The notes: a model not told the origin generated them from the sequence alone. 18,034 nt of DNA from Cytidiella melzeri (GCA_022592445.1 JABYQR010000589.1:1-18034); one strand, 5' to 3'; positions 1 through 10,005 are shown, counted from the first letter of the stretch. A program made the numbers and translations.

Positions 1-998
1 TGTCCGTATCGCAGAAGGAAGCCATGGACGAATTTAACGAGTCGAGTTGAGATGTCAGTCGTTACCAGTAAGTGGATGCGATGCGGCTAATTATCATGAT
101 TCATGCTAATATAGTTTGCAGAGGGAGGAGATCCGAGCTACGGCAATGCACATTTTCTGAAGAATGTCAAAGAGTGGACCAAGTCCATCGATAACTTCCC
201 AGAGTTCGTCCGTCTTTGAGTTTTGTCATCTCATGATTCCTTACGGTTCAATTTAGCTTCGTCGACTTCGGCCCGCTTCCTTGCTTCGTTGGGATTTGGG
301 AGCTCGCCACGACACAAGCCAGACGCGATGCGCTGCAAACTGCGTACACCCAGTTCACTACGTATTACACCCAGGACCTGTCACTGCCTGGCCCATATCT
401 TCACGCTCGACAGAGCGAGGATTTTGATGGCGAAGAGGATGCCTTTATGGGGATTGGGATTGGTCATATTGTCATCAAATTTCCGGCCAGTAAGTCACTA
501 GTTCAAGGAGACAACTATGGAAAATGAACTCATTGCATGACAGCACGCACGGACGGCTGGTACTTTATTAGTCCCACCCTCGCCGGTGGCCCGTGCACGC
601 TTGCGAAAGAGCTGGTCCCTGGTGCACTTGCCCCTGTCAAGTGGGTAGAAGTGTTTGTCGCACCTTACTACGACGAGAAGGTGACTCGCGTTTGGAAAGC
701 CGTACCGCCTACCTCGGACTACGTCGCTCTTGGATTTGTCGCTATGTCGGGGAAATCAGCCAGCCAGATCCCTTTGCAGCCTCCTGCAGCACTCGCTGGC
801 CAGTTCCGCGCCGTGCACAAGCGTGCTCTGACAGTGGATACCAACGGTGTTGGCGATAATTTGATCTTCCAGGGCCCGCAAAATCACCTGGTCTTTGCGG
901 TTGGTGCTCGCTATTGGCTTACTGATGTGAAGATCCCGCCTCCGGAAGATTGTTTTGTGCTGGACCCAAAGGTGGCTGTGCTGGACTGGGACAACTGA
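1..998 (+). pseudogene. MACPF-family protein, 3' part (left paralog), frame disrupted
   Basis: Four exons are visible (1-67, 122-203, 257-489, 544-998) and match the last four exons of the intact paralog at 2473-4163 in phase. The second visible exon is 82 nt in both. Introns are 54, 53 and 54 nt; the second starts with an unusual GTTCGT. The 5' part, including the MACPF signature, lies outside the window. The last exon encodes the same roughly 150-residue C-terminal domain (DYVALG, GQFRAVHKRALT and CFVLDPK motifs) and ends in TGA at 996-998. Relative to the paralog the first exon has one extra base near 47-48, giving an in-frame TGA at 48-50. An alternative weak donor (GTTGAG at 46) would skip the lesion in phase, so a live gene or a base-calling error is possible. 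Family is clear from the paralog; status is uncertain. Confidence 0.72.
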
Positions 999-1220
999 TA
1001 GCGCAAATGTTGTATCGCTACCCTTGACCCGCATTACATTGTATGATAGTACCGTGCCTGTGCTCGGCAAGCGAACATACGGAAAATTGCATATCTGTAG
1101 CTGGTGTTATGTCCTGTAAGGGCCCGAATGTCAAAGGGCAGTGGTTGAACATTAGCTCACTAGCAGTGCAGTCCATCATGATGGCAGTACCGTACGCCGC
1201 AGCTCGATGTACATAGCATA

Positions 1221-1258
1221 AAGATAAGTACTTATCTTATCAGTCCGACTCGGAGTCG
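1221..1258. repeat. Two adjacent palindromes, one containing divergent GATA sites
   Basis: Positions 1221-1238 form a perfect 18-bp palindrome built of GATAAG facing CTTATC. Positions 1246-1258 form a second inverted repeat (CGACTC-G-GAGTCG). They lie between the two MACPF genes, about 220 bp after the stop of the first and 1.2 kb before the start of the second. Paired GATA sites are typical binding sites of fungal GATA-factor regulators (nitrogen, iron or light responses), but no function is shown here. Confidence 0.6.
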
Positions 1259-1423
1259 ATCAACTTCAAAGAACGGATCAACGTACGCATTCAAGCGCTG
1301 AACGTATTGACATCCTACCACCATCTCGATTCTCCCCTCACCACCTCAGCAGCTCACTACTCGTGACAGACTACCGACGTGTCTCTTCCTTCAAAACTAT
1401 GACTCTTGCTGTCCATATTGCAG

Positions 1424-1828
1424 GAACAAGGAAAAGAGCGTCTCTTAGAGTTGGAACGGTGTTTGGCATGCAAAAGATCACTACATATATAGTCCTGGGA
1501 TGCTCAAACTCTCGGACTTTCTCAAGAATATCACTCTTGGCGTCTAGTCGAACCACCCTGCTACCACCTCCCCACAGCTTGTCGTTGAACAACCGCTAGA
1601 GATATCTTCTCGTGAGAGGACGGCGCAGTTCTTTGGTCGAGAGGTTTCAAAACGCAGTGAGCAGGAATTGAGAGACGTTGATGTGGACAAATCAGTAGGT
1701 AGCACGCGGATTCAAGAAGGCGGCTGACATTCCCTAACCACCTCAATCTAGATGACCGATGTGATTTCGGACCTCATACGGAGCACCTGCCTTGCGTGCT
1801 TCATGCTGCGCCTCACCACGTCGAGAGA
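1424..1828 (+). other. Possible multi-exon gene remnant, family unknown
   Basis: No known family is recognised. The sequence can be read as exons of about 1424-1454, 1493-1696 and 1752-1828. They are joined by a short 38-nt intron and by a convincing one at 1697-1751 (GTAGGT donor, CCCTAAC branch-like motif, CAATCTAG acceptor). The middle exon encodes charged, protein-like sequence (ERTAQFFGREVSKR, then ELRDVDVDKS). It carries an in-frame TAG at 1545-1547 that could derive from CAG. A GTAAGT donor follows at 1829. No start codon or downstream end could be fixed. This may be a decayed gene or chance. Confidence 0.27.
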
Positions 1829-1883
1829 AAGTGCAACAGTAAGTGTATACACCAGTGACCTCCGGGACTCCAACATTGCCTAG

Positions 1884-2400
1884 TCCAACGACATTAACCG
1901 ACAATGAAAGCTGGAACGGTGACGCCACTTGGTAGATGGAAGCGAGCTGGATGCGATAAGTGTCGGAACCGGTGAGCAGTATTCACCGGCAGCATCACCG
2001 CCTCTATTCAAGAAACGTACCAGATGTGAGTTTTCTGTGTACCTGAATCGTTGAAAGCTTGAATGAACACATTGCTCTTGATTGTCGAGACATGCTACCT
2101 CGCCACCAAACACCCCAAAATGTACGTGTACGCGCGGTGATTTCCAAAACTCCGACATATCATATGTCATGCTAACCTGCTCATGAAAGGATTCTCCGCA
2201 GTTCATACGAGAGTTACCGATCTTTCGCTACCACTTGCATTGAAAGCTGTAATGGTGCGACTCACTCAGGCTGTACTCACCGCGAGGTTATGGAGCCTAC
2301 TCATTGACACCAGCTCCCGCGCTCGCCTTGTGCTCGAACGCCACTACCGACCTGCCGATGGACCGTCCTGACCCGGTGTGATATATTTGATGCAGAGTTG
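1884..2400. other. Intergenic stretch, no supported gene
   Basis: Short ORFs occur on both strands but none has a recognisable domain, coherent splicing or similarity to neighbouring genes. The right part presumably holds the promoter of the MACPF gene starting at 2473. Confidence 0.5.
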
Positions 2401-2404
2401 ATGA

Positions 2405-2412
2405 TATAAAAG
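2405..2412 (+). promoter_or_regulatory. TATA box of intact MACPF gene
   Basis: TATAAAAG lies 61 bp before the ATG at 2473. With a usual spacing of about 30 bp, transcription would start near 2440, giving a 5' leader of roughly 35 nt. The start context CACCATGG is a strong eukaryotic initiation context. Confidence 0.65.
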
Positions 2413-2472
2413 GACAACCTGTTGGCCTGTAAGCTCCAGCATACCACAAGTCGCTTCACTGTTACTAACACC

Positions 2473-4163
2473 ATGGACAAGGACTATCCTTCTATTCCGT
2501 GCTTGAATATCCTCGGCTCGACGTACAACGCCTTGAATGGCACGTACGCAGACCCCAAGTCTACCATCCACCAAGTCATCGACTGGGACAAATGTTTGTG
2601 GTGTTATGTATTACGCTCTTACGTTATACTTATGCCAGAATGTAGTCCCTGCCGCTCGCACTCAGGAGTTTGCTACTAAAATGTACAAAATTCCTGACGT
2701 GGTCGACTTCATTCGCGACACCACCACCGATTACCGCTCCTCCTATGGTAAGACCACTGCGGATTACACGAAGAGTCTGTCCATCCAAGCAGGCTTAGAG
2801 GCGAGCTTTCCTGGGTTCTCTGCCTCTGCCTCTGCCGACTACAGCCAGTCCCAGCGCGAGAACCTATCGAATGCATTCACGCGCGTCACTTACGCGGTGA
2901 ACCATTATATCCTTTCCCTCCCTCCGACGGCACAAATTAGAGTGCTTTTGAAGGCTGACTTCGTAAACGACTTGGACAGAATGGAACCTGCCGAGCTCTA
3001 CAAAGAGTACGGTACCCACCTCCTCTGCTCTCTCACCGTTGGTGGTCGCGCTCTGTTCTTAACTTCCACGGATACGACCGAGTATAACTCTGACGTGTCT
3101 CTCGAGGCCGCTGCCAAGCTCTCTGCTGAATATTCTGTCTTATCGGGAAATATGACATTGACTACAAAGGAGAAAGAGGCGGTAAACAACTTCAACGAGT
3201 CAAGTGAGACTTCGATCGTCACTAGTAAGTAGTATCACCGCACTTGCTATGACGATATGCTGAAGGCTTTGGCAGAGGGAGGTGATCCGCAATACGGCAA
3301 TGAGGATTTTTTGAAGAATGAGAAAGAATGGGCGCGTTCTCTCCCCGAATATCCTGAGTAAGCTTATTTCATAATTCACATTATCGGTGGGCCACTGTTC
3401 TTAATCGCTGCTTGCAGATTTGTCGACTTTGGATCCGGTACTAGCCTGACGGCAATCTGGGAGTTTGCGTCCACTGAATACCGCCGCAATGCACTCGAGG
3501 GGGAGTATGCAAGATTTGTGGCACTTCACGCACAGAACCTCACCCTGCCTGGCCCTTTCCTCACGGCTCACTTCACTGAAGATGTCGACACTAGCAAGAG
3601 TGCATGGGTCTGGATCGACTCTGGTGGGGAAATTGATTACACTTTCCCAGGAAGTACGTATGTCGTGGAGATGTTCACAACGTCTTGCTAACTACCGCAC
3701 AGATCTGTCTGATGAATGGTATTTCATCACCCCTGGCCTCGAGCGGAATTGGCCTATCGTAGCAAAGGAGCTGGTTCCGGGCGCGTTGGCTGCAGTCAAA
3801 GAATGGGAGGAGATTTTTGTCACTGATGCGCGGGCCGGACTCACTCGATTCTGGCGTGCCCGTCCGCCTACCGACGATTACGTCGCGTTAGGTGTTATCG
3901 CAGCTACCGCTCCCTCTGCTGATGCGCTCCCATCGCAGCCACCTGCGTCTCTTGTTGGTCACTTCAGAGCTGTGCACAGGAGTGCGCTCACCGCCCCTGT
4001 GACTGGTGTCTCATGGTACTCGAACTTTTTCTGGAGGAACCACAAGTTCTTCTCCATTGACGACAATCGCTATTGGTTCGCGGCTACGGAGCTGCCGCAG
4101 AAGAACGAGTGTTTTATTCTAGATCCAAAGCAGGTCGTTCAGGAAGGAGATTGGTGGCAGTAG
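2473..4163 (+). CDS. MACPF-domain protein, intact (right paralog)
   Basis: The model has five exons: 2473-2593, 2646-3224, 3276-3357, 3418-3653 and 3703-4163. Phases are consistent and total 492 codons plus TAG. Introns are 50-60 nt; an acceptor at 2638 for the first intron would create a stop, so 2645 was chosen. The MACPF signature Y-G-T-H-L, six residues, G-G is encoded at 3008-3046. A serine/alanine-rich segment near 2815-2850 and the following strands fit a membrane-inserting region. The last about 150 residues form a separate domain shared with the left paralog (DYVALG, GHFRAVHRSALT, CFILDPK). MACPF proteins form oligomeric rings that perforate membranes; defence or fruiting-body roles are known for fungal members. 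No N-terminal signal peptide is evident, so secretion would need a non-classical route. A TATA box lies upstream. Family assignment is firm; target and role are unknown. Confidence 0.88.
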
Positions 4164-4689
4164 ACTAGTGAATGCGTTAGGAGCCGTTTCGTTCTTATAA
4201 GCATGGTTGACCTTCGAGCTGTGGTTCTCGAAAGGACTACTAACTCGTATACACAGCCTGTCAATGTAGCGCCGCTGGCCAATTGCTCAAATTAATTTTT
4301 TCCGCGAATGGTCACGAGCATCGCATCCAAAACTCGTGCAACACTATCCCGACCGACGTGTACTAGCATCGGAGGATTCTGATCGGATCAACGCCACAAA
4401 GCCTCGGTCCGTAGTCCGAAATCAAACGGCCCTTTCTGCCAGTGCTCGGTCGTCTTCCACATTCTAGTGGCACCACCTCAAAACGCCGCGGTAACAGAGG
4501 TCGCCACTTCAGACGAGTTGCTGCTCCAGCAGTGCTCGAACTTGTCTGTGGCCACCAGATCCTCCTTTCTCGTACTTATTCATTACTCGTACACGTCGGT
4601 ATGGACCAACGACGGCGACGACTCAAAATGGCCATGACTCAATGTGCATGTTCCAGACAGGAGATGGCTTGGAGCTCACAGTGGTAAAG
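4164..4689. other. Downstream region of MACPF gene, unassigned
   Basis: This is the 3' flank of the MACPF gene. Around 4440-4620 one + frame (about 4434-4622) is open over some 60 codons and protein-like, but it shows no domain, start or splice structure I can recognise. The right boundary is where the minus-strand Gypsy reverse transcriptase similarity stops. Confidence 0.4.
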
Positions 4690-5262
4690 ATTTTGGCTTG
4701 ACCAAGCTGATTGGTAATATTTAATACCAAGGGGAGTGGGTAGCGGTTTTTGATTGTGATGTCATTCAACCATCAATAGTCCTGAACAAGCTGGAGCTTG
4801 CCATCCTTCCTCTTGACAAAGAATACCGGTGAGGCCATAGGCAACTTGGATGGGACAATATATCCTTTCGCTAGGTTTTCCTCAATGAACTTGTCCAGCT
4901 CCGCTTGTTCATTGGGAGACATGGGGTAGACCTTGAATCTGAACATCTTTGGGTTCTCTGTCAGATCAATCATATGATCCAAGGGGTGATGCTTTGGGAG
5001 GCGCTGTGATGCTTCTTCTGAGAAGACTTTCTGGTGTGTACAATATTCTTCTGGAACCATCTGCTCAAACGTCTTTTGTTCTTTGGACTGGTGGACTTTG
5101 GCAGCAATGTCTGTAGAATACATAAAACTGGCACAAGTCTAAAGCTCTTCTTTGGTGTCCTAAATGATGCCGGCCCTCAGCCAGGTCTGTCTTTGCTTCT
5201 GATTGGCTGTGATAGACTGGAAGGGCTCAAAGCCCTCTTTGGCTTCCAATTCTATTTCTCCG
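4690..5262 (-). pseudogene. Gypsy reverse transcriptase, N-terminal fragment
   Basis: The minus-strand reading shows classic Gypsy features in order: WLRAGII, the F-E-x-M-V-P-E-E-Y segment, RLPKHHPLDH, the P-M-S-P-N-E-Q motif, KGYIVPSKLPMASPVFFVK and VQDY. In-frame stops occur at 5160-5162, 5139-5141 and 4773-4775. The frame remains recognisable after the last stop (TIKNRYPLPL) until about 4690, where similarity ends. The catalytic YxDD motif is absent because the fragment is truncated before it. It is a non-functional relic of the same pol gene as the protease part to its right. Confidence 0.85.
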
Positions 5263-5958
5263 TGTAACAGTAATGCTACACTCACCAGATAAGTTGGTTA
5301 ACTTGAGGGGGAGATAGAGAGATAGAGAGTAGAGTGTTGGTGAGAGTGAGTACTGGGGAGTACGAAGTAGTCCTTGATCAACAGAGTGGATAAGACTGAG
5401 GGGATATGCCTTCAGGAGTGCCTCTATATATACATGAAGGGAAGGACCCCAGGTACTACCCTAAGACCCTCAATACCTACATGAGTAAGCAAAGTAATCT
5501 ACCTTACTAAGAATGCCCTATGCCCTAGTGGTGCCACTTCAATAATCAACCAATAGCAATTATCCCCATGACCTGACCCCATGACCCAGTCCCAAGGCTA
5601 GACTTGTTCTGGCTTGTTCTAAGACAAGGCTGTACTTTTCCAGAAGGTTCTATGAACTATGACATCATCTAATGGAATGTTCTATACTATGACATCATAG
5701 TTCCAGCAGGTTCCACAAGGTTCCAGAGAGTTCTATCATGTGATACACAGATAAGGAAAGGAGCGCATCAGCGCATCAGAGACAGAGGGCGCATCAGTGC
5801 ATCAATTGATAAGCACTGAAATAAGTGCTGGAATAAGCGCCTGATAAGCGCCTAAATAGACGCCGGATAAGCGCTGGATAAGTGCCCAAATATTTCCCAT
5901 AATACCGTCGCCTGGTAAGGCAAGTCTTGTAGAAACATTGAAAATCTGTGACACTCCG
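5258..5958. repeat. 5-bp target-site duplication CTCCG flanking the solo LTR
   Basis: CTCCG at 5258-5262 and again at 5954-5958 immediately bracket an element beginning TGTAACAG and ending CTGTGACA. This marks a genuine integrase-mediated insertion and fixes the LTR ends to the base. Confidence 0.92.
5263..5953 (-). repeat. Solo LTR of a Gypsy-type element (copy A)
   Basis: The 691-bp LTR has TG..CA ends and inverted termini (TGTAACAG / CTGTGACA). It is highly similar end to end to the LTR at 11855-12556. Since that copy is the 3' LTR of a minus-strand element, this one is also minus-oriented, and a TATATATAG box on the minus strand around 5420-5435 agrees. It contains degenerate about 11-bp repeats with GCGCC/TGATAA cores (5810-5890), a GCGCATCA cluster (5762-5802) and repeated CTATGACATCAT motifs. 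No internal coding region accompanies it, so it is a solo LTR left by LTR-LTR recombination. Confidence 0.9.
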
Positions 5959-6536
5959 GTGGCCCAATTAATCTTGGAGTTTGCTTTGCAAAGCCAGGGT
6001 AGGCCTAGAATGCAATCTTCTGGTCTGATGTCTGTGACCAAAAACATTGTGTTCTCTTTGATGGCTTCAACTTGCAGCTTGAGTTCTACTCTGTGTTTGA
6101 TATGTTCTCCTTGACTTAGAGTCCCATCGATGTTGTGGAGTGAGATCTGTCTTTCTAAGGGGACCGTACGTACTCGGTGCCGGTTGACAAAGTCTTGACT
6201 CAGGAATAGTGTGGTGGCTCCTGAGTCAATCATAGCTTTGATGCCTTTTTCTCTGAACACTCCTTTGAGCGTAATTGGAACTCGGAAGTGCATGCTAAGC
6301 GGGTCTATTTCAGGCACTATGCAAGACAACAAGGTTTTGTAGTAGTTATTCATGTCATTAAATAAAGCTGAGGGCTGCAAATCAGGTTGCTGAGCGGGGT
6401 GGGTATTTACTACAGGCATGCTAAAAAATGTGTCTGTGGGGGAATTATCAACGTCCTCCACTTCTTCTATGTAGGTCTTTCTAAAGGGATTGAAGGGTGC
6501 GGTTTCACCTGGAGTCCTCTCTAAAAATCCCGTCAA
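5954..6536 (-). pseudogene. Gypsy gag C-terminus and aspartic protease fragment
   Basis: On the minus strand the frame contains an aspartic protease with its catalytic D-S-G-A-T loop, then LHNIDGT and the flap-side motif ILGLPWL, as in fungal Gypsy polyproteins. It ends at INWATG, where the solo LTR interrupts. Upstream residues (FNPFRKTYIEEVEDV and an acidic linker) resemble the region between the Gag zinc knuckle and protease. There is no methionine start and no zinc knuckle, so the gag part was lost. The protease motifs themselves are intact; the locus is dead because of truncation, the LTR insertion and downstream stops. Confidence 0.85.
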
Positions 6537-6749
6537 TTGCCAAGCTACTTGACTTGGTTCATGAGCAATGACATCTGCCTCATTATGGCATCACAGTCAA
6601 ACGGACCTGGTGACGAAGAGCTGGTGATGGAGGCGGCAGGTGGGTTAGGCAGGGGCCTTGCAGATGAGGATGACGAGGGGGCCGGAGTACAGTGTTACCT
6701 TTATGTTAAGGGAATGTGCAACTGTTGGCTTGTCCTAGAGATCCAAGTC
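6537..6749. other. Junction region between Gypsy and Copia relics
   Basis: A minus-strand frame (about 6690 to 6548) encodes a serine/proline-rich stretch followed by DCDAIMRQMSLLMNQV. This could be the N-terminus of a Gypsy Gag fused by a large internal deletion to the protease part on its left. The opposite strand runs openly into the Copia relic. Neither reading is firm. Confidence 0.3.
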
Positions 6750-7190
6750 AACGCTACTTCTGCTTCACTCGTAAGGTATGCCAACTCCAATGGTATGACT
6801 ACGTACGGCAATAAACCAATAATGGGCTACACCTTCACATACAACAACTCGCTTATCTCTTGGTCAAGTAGTAAGTGTGGTTCACTTGTAACTCTATCAG
6901 TCACTGAAGCTAAATTGTACACACTCGCTCATGCATCTACCGAGGCCATCTACTTGAAGAGCCTCATTGATGGAAATACTGAACTGTACTATGGACCCTG
7001 TCAGTCTACTATTGCAATTGATCATTCACCTGAGGAACAACATTCTCAGCGTATCAAACACATCAACATTTGAAAGAACTTCATTAGTGATTGTGTGACT
7101 GAAGGGTACATCAATCATTGGGTAAATAAACAAAACATTATCGCACGTTATATTGTGTGCCAGGGGTTTATCGTGCGCGCTTGACATTAT
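6750..7190 (+). pseudogene. Ty1/Copia RNase H relic
   Basis: The + strand reading shows the end of Copia Pol: GYTFTYNNSLISWSSSK, then SVTEAKLYTLAHASTEAIYLK, then STIAIDH, then RIKHINI. These match the RNase H segments normally read as SGYVF..ISWSSK, STEAEY..A..EAIWL, A-I-A and KHIDI. The two aspartates of the usual SDADW motif are replaced (reads ANSNG). The frame stops at 7071-7073 and then continues in frame as further RNase H-like sequence to about 7190. No other Copia domain or LTR was found nearby, so this is an isolated, inactive 3' fragment. Confidence 0.75.
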
Positions 7191-7486
7191 AATGATGTTC
7201 GCATAAGGCAGGTCCTTTAAATTGCATTGTAAAGGCCAAGTGGCATGCGGTAAACGATTTCAAACTAATGTAAAGGCCCAGCACTCTATGTAAAGCAGTA
7301 GTGGCAGTAATATATTACATTGTTAACCATTATTACAGCTGTCACATCATGTCACACCGCGCCTGGGACCAAATGCAAGGCGCTGGCAACCACAACGTCC
7401 TCTGAGTCCAAGAACATCCATTACAACAGACAGACCTACGTGAATATAGGTCGTATACGTCTCGGCTCAGACCTTTTGTCTACAGG
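7191..7486. other. Intergenic region upstream of ALG9-like gene
   Basis: This AT-rich stretch has repeated TGTAAAG words (7228, 7269, 7289) and a weak TATA-like AATATATTAC around 7308. It likely contains the end of the Copia relic and the promoter of the ALG9-like gene. Nothing else is recognised. Confidence 0.4.
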
Positions 7487-10005
7487 ATGGCAACCCTCAA
7501 GCCTGGTACCGAAACTATCCGCTTTCGCCGTCCCACAAACCAGCCTTCAGGAGACAGGCCCTCTGCGCCTTCAATTCGAAAGAACAGACATGCAGGTCTC
7601 CTCCAAGACTCATTGCAACGGTCACAGAAGGCACACATGTGCGCGAGCTTCTCGCTCGCCTTCCATATATTTCTGCTTGTGAGGGTGACGGGCGCGATGC
7701 ACCCTGGACTCAGTGATTGCAATGAAGGTATGTGCTCGTTCTCTCCAGCATACATGTGGGTACTTAGTGACGTTTAAGCAGTGTTTAACTTTTGGGAACC
7801 TCTGCACTACCTCGATTGCGGACATGCATTCCAAACGTGGGAGACGTTGCCCCAATATTCCATCCGGAGTTGGGCATACATCCTGATTCATCTCTTCCCA
7901 GCAAAAGTTGTTACCTTCATGTTTGATCCAGAAAATGTGTGCTGGGGTATCCGTCTATCTGCTCATACCGGAACTTACTGTTGTATCTACTCAGCGCCCA
8001 GCGTTCTTTGCTGTACGCGTGGTTCTTGCACTGGTATCTGCAACATGTGAAGAGTTCTTCTACAGAACGGTTGTCAACAAGATCAACTACCATGTGGGTC
8101 GTTACCTTTTTTTATGATGCTATTCAGCGCAGGAATGTGGAATGCATCAGTAGGTGAGCAATGTTACGCAGTTAAAAGTTGTACCGTACCCTCAGCATCC
8201 TCAGCCTTCCTCCCCTCCTCGTTTGTGATGTATTTCAATCACATCGGGTTTACCTACTTCATCGAGCCCACTACCTCTACAAACATACGCCAAGCGCTTT
8301 TAGCAACGATGGCCTTTGCGACTGGAGCTTTCATTGGATGGCCGTTCTCCATAGCGGTCGCACTGCCGTTTGTCTTTGAAGAACTGTTCTTGTATTCTAA
8401 AGACAACGTAGCACCCATGAATCAGACCTCCTGGAGGATACAAAGGTTGTTGCGGCTGCTCCAATGTGTATTTGTAGCTGCATTGCTACTCGTAAGCAAA
8501 CTGTGCACATTCACTGAGATGATGCCTGATGTTGTATTACGACAGTTCCTGGTGGTCGCCATCGACATCCTCTTCTACGGAAAGCTTACTATAGTCCCCT
8601 GGAACATCGTTGAGCATAACGTACTCTCATCCAATCACGGCCCCAACCTCTATGGCACCGAACCTCTCTCTTTCTACGTCAACAACCTACTGCTCAACAC
8701 GAACATAGTGTTGCCATTTGCGTTACTTTTGCTTCCCGCGCTTCTGATAACACATCGTGTGGACTTCAAATGACTCGGAGAATGTGCAGGGACAGAGAGA
8801 AGCTTGCCGTACACGTTGATGGCCATGAGGCTGTTACCAATGTATGTGTGGTTTGCGATTTTTGGCGCCCAGCCGCACAAGGAAGAAAGATTCATGTATC
8901 CTGTGTATCCCCTCATATTCTTCAATGCGGCGGTGTGCTTGTATCTGATGAGAGGATGGGTGGAATTGGTGTACGTTGCGTACACAAAGTCACCTTATAG
9001 GGTAAGCATAGCTCCTTTCGGTGGATAGGCACTCTGAACTCACTCGTATTATAGGCATTGCAAACTGGGATCTTCAGCAGACTCACGCTCTCTGTCTTGG
9101 CAGCATCTGTTGTCATCTCTGTCACGCGAGGGATAGTGCTCTACCACTACTACCGCGCGCCCATGGCACTCATGAACCATTTTGAGGTGTACAAAATCCC
9201 TCGTGTCCTGAACGCAACGGGATACGTTTGCCTCCCTCCACCCCAAGATCCTCGGCACAGACGTCGTATTCCAGAGTCTGATGAAGACGAGCCCCAAATT
9301 GAATATGACCTTATTACTCCTTTTAACCTGACACTCTGCTTCAGGAAAGAGTGGCACCGTTTCCCTGGCAGCTACCTCGTTTCAGACGGGGTCACGGTTG
9401 AATGGATCAAGAGCGAGTTCGACGGGATGTTGCCTGGACATTTCAAGCGGACGCCAAAAAAGGGTGGGCTGGTGAGCCGTATCCATGGAACGAGGGTTGT
9501 GCCTGGTGGTGTGAAAGATATGAACAAGGAGGAGCACAGTTTCTATGTATGTGCACCATGTTCGCCTCTTGGGCAGTTTTTTTTGTTTTTCTGAAGGAGG
9601 TCTCTGTTGCAGGTGAATGTGAATACGTGCGACTACCTTGTTGACTCGGATTATCCTCTGCACCCCACGAGTACGCCGAATGAGCTGCGGTATGCGGTGC
9701 ATGAGGTGTGGGACAGGGTCAAGTGCGAGCTGTTCCTCAATGCTAGGCATTTGTCGTTGCTAACGAGGACATTGTGGGTGCCGGGAGAGAAGTGGCAACA
9801 GATGAATGAGTTTGGTGACTATTGTTTGCTTTGTAACAGGAGGAATATGGAGCGGAAGGAGAGGGTGCTGACGGTGCACCGAACAAAACAGTCTATTAAT
9901 ACCTTTAATGACTGTTATACATCAATGCACACACGACGAGCAAGCTACACCAAATGTCCTGCCTCTCAGCAGCACAGCCTGTGGCAGGCTTGGGATGGGG
10001 GGTAA
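7487..10005 (+). pseudogene. ALG9: ALG9-like alpha-1,2-mannosyltransferase (GT22) with two lesions
   Basis: ALG9 adds alpha-1,2-mannose from dolichol-phosphate-mannose to the lipid-linked N-glycan precursor in the ER lumen. Seven exons were traced: 7487-7727, 7782-7936, 7995-8153, 8196-8491, 8546-9001, 9055-9546 and 9613-10005. Introns are 42-66 nt. ALG9 landmarks appear in order: SDCNE then FNFWEPLHYL; FLPSSF; GWPF; YGKLTIVPWNIV; LYGTEP; the GT22 motif QPHKEERF; CDYLVD; GDYCLL. There are several membrane spans. Lesions: the T7 run at 8107-8113 is one T short of the frame that joins HVGRYL to MMLFSAGM, and TGA at 8771-8773 sits where an arginine codon would fit. With one T added, all phases agree for 731 codons. 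The last about 45 residues after ERKERVL are not family-like. Sequencing error at the homopolymer and a 33-39 nt intron over the TGA cannot be excluded. Confidence 0.85.

Larger units (their letters stand above)
4690..6536 (-). mobile_element. Decayed Ty3/Gypsy gag-pol fragment split by a solo LTR
   Basis: Read on the minus strand, the segment runs from a gag/protease region (6536 to 5954) into the start of reverse transcriptase (5262 to 4690). The two halves are separated by an LTR with a CTCCG target duplication. Removing the LTR plus one duplication copy (696 bp, divisible by three) joins the halves in one reading frame, at the protease-RT linker that normally reads W-x-T-G-E-I. Both ends of the element are missing: no LTR of its own, no zinc knuckle, and nothing after the first third of RT. 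Confidence 0.85.

Noticed and set aside
1904..1975. Short ATG frame ending KRAGCDKCRNR, like the first half of a Zn2Cys6 zinc cluster
   Set aside because: No splice choice joined it in phase to the remaining cysteines; no downstream coding was found.
4442..4687. 81-codon + frame downstream of the MACPF gene
   Set aside because: Arginine-rich, lacks any domain and overlaps a different equally open frame.
5963..6536. Treating the protease frame and the sequence running into the LTR as one gene product
   Set aside because: The last part of that frame is LTR sequence past the 5-bp duplication; the same translated words recur in the other LTR at 12500-12556.
8094..8132. Short intron to explain the ALG9 frame break
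   Set aside because: GT..AG pairs of the needed length class (35 nt) would delete a conserved membrane span; others are out of phase.
8674..8985. Minus-strand frame opposite ALG9
   Set aside because: Shadow of the conserved YGTEP to QPHKEERF coding on the + strand.
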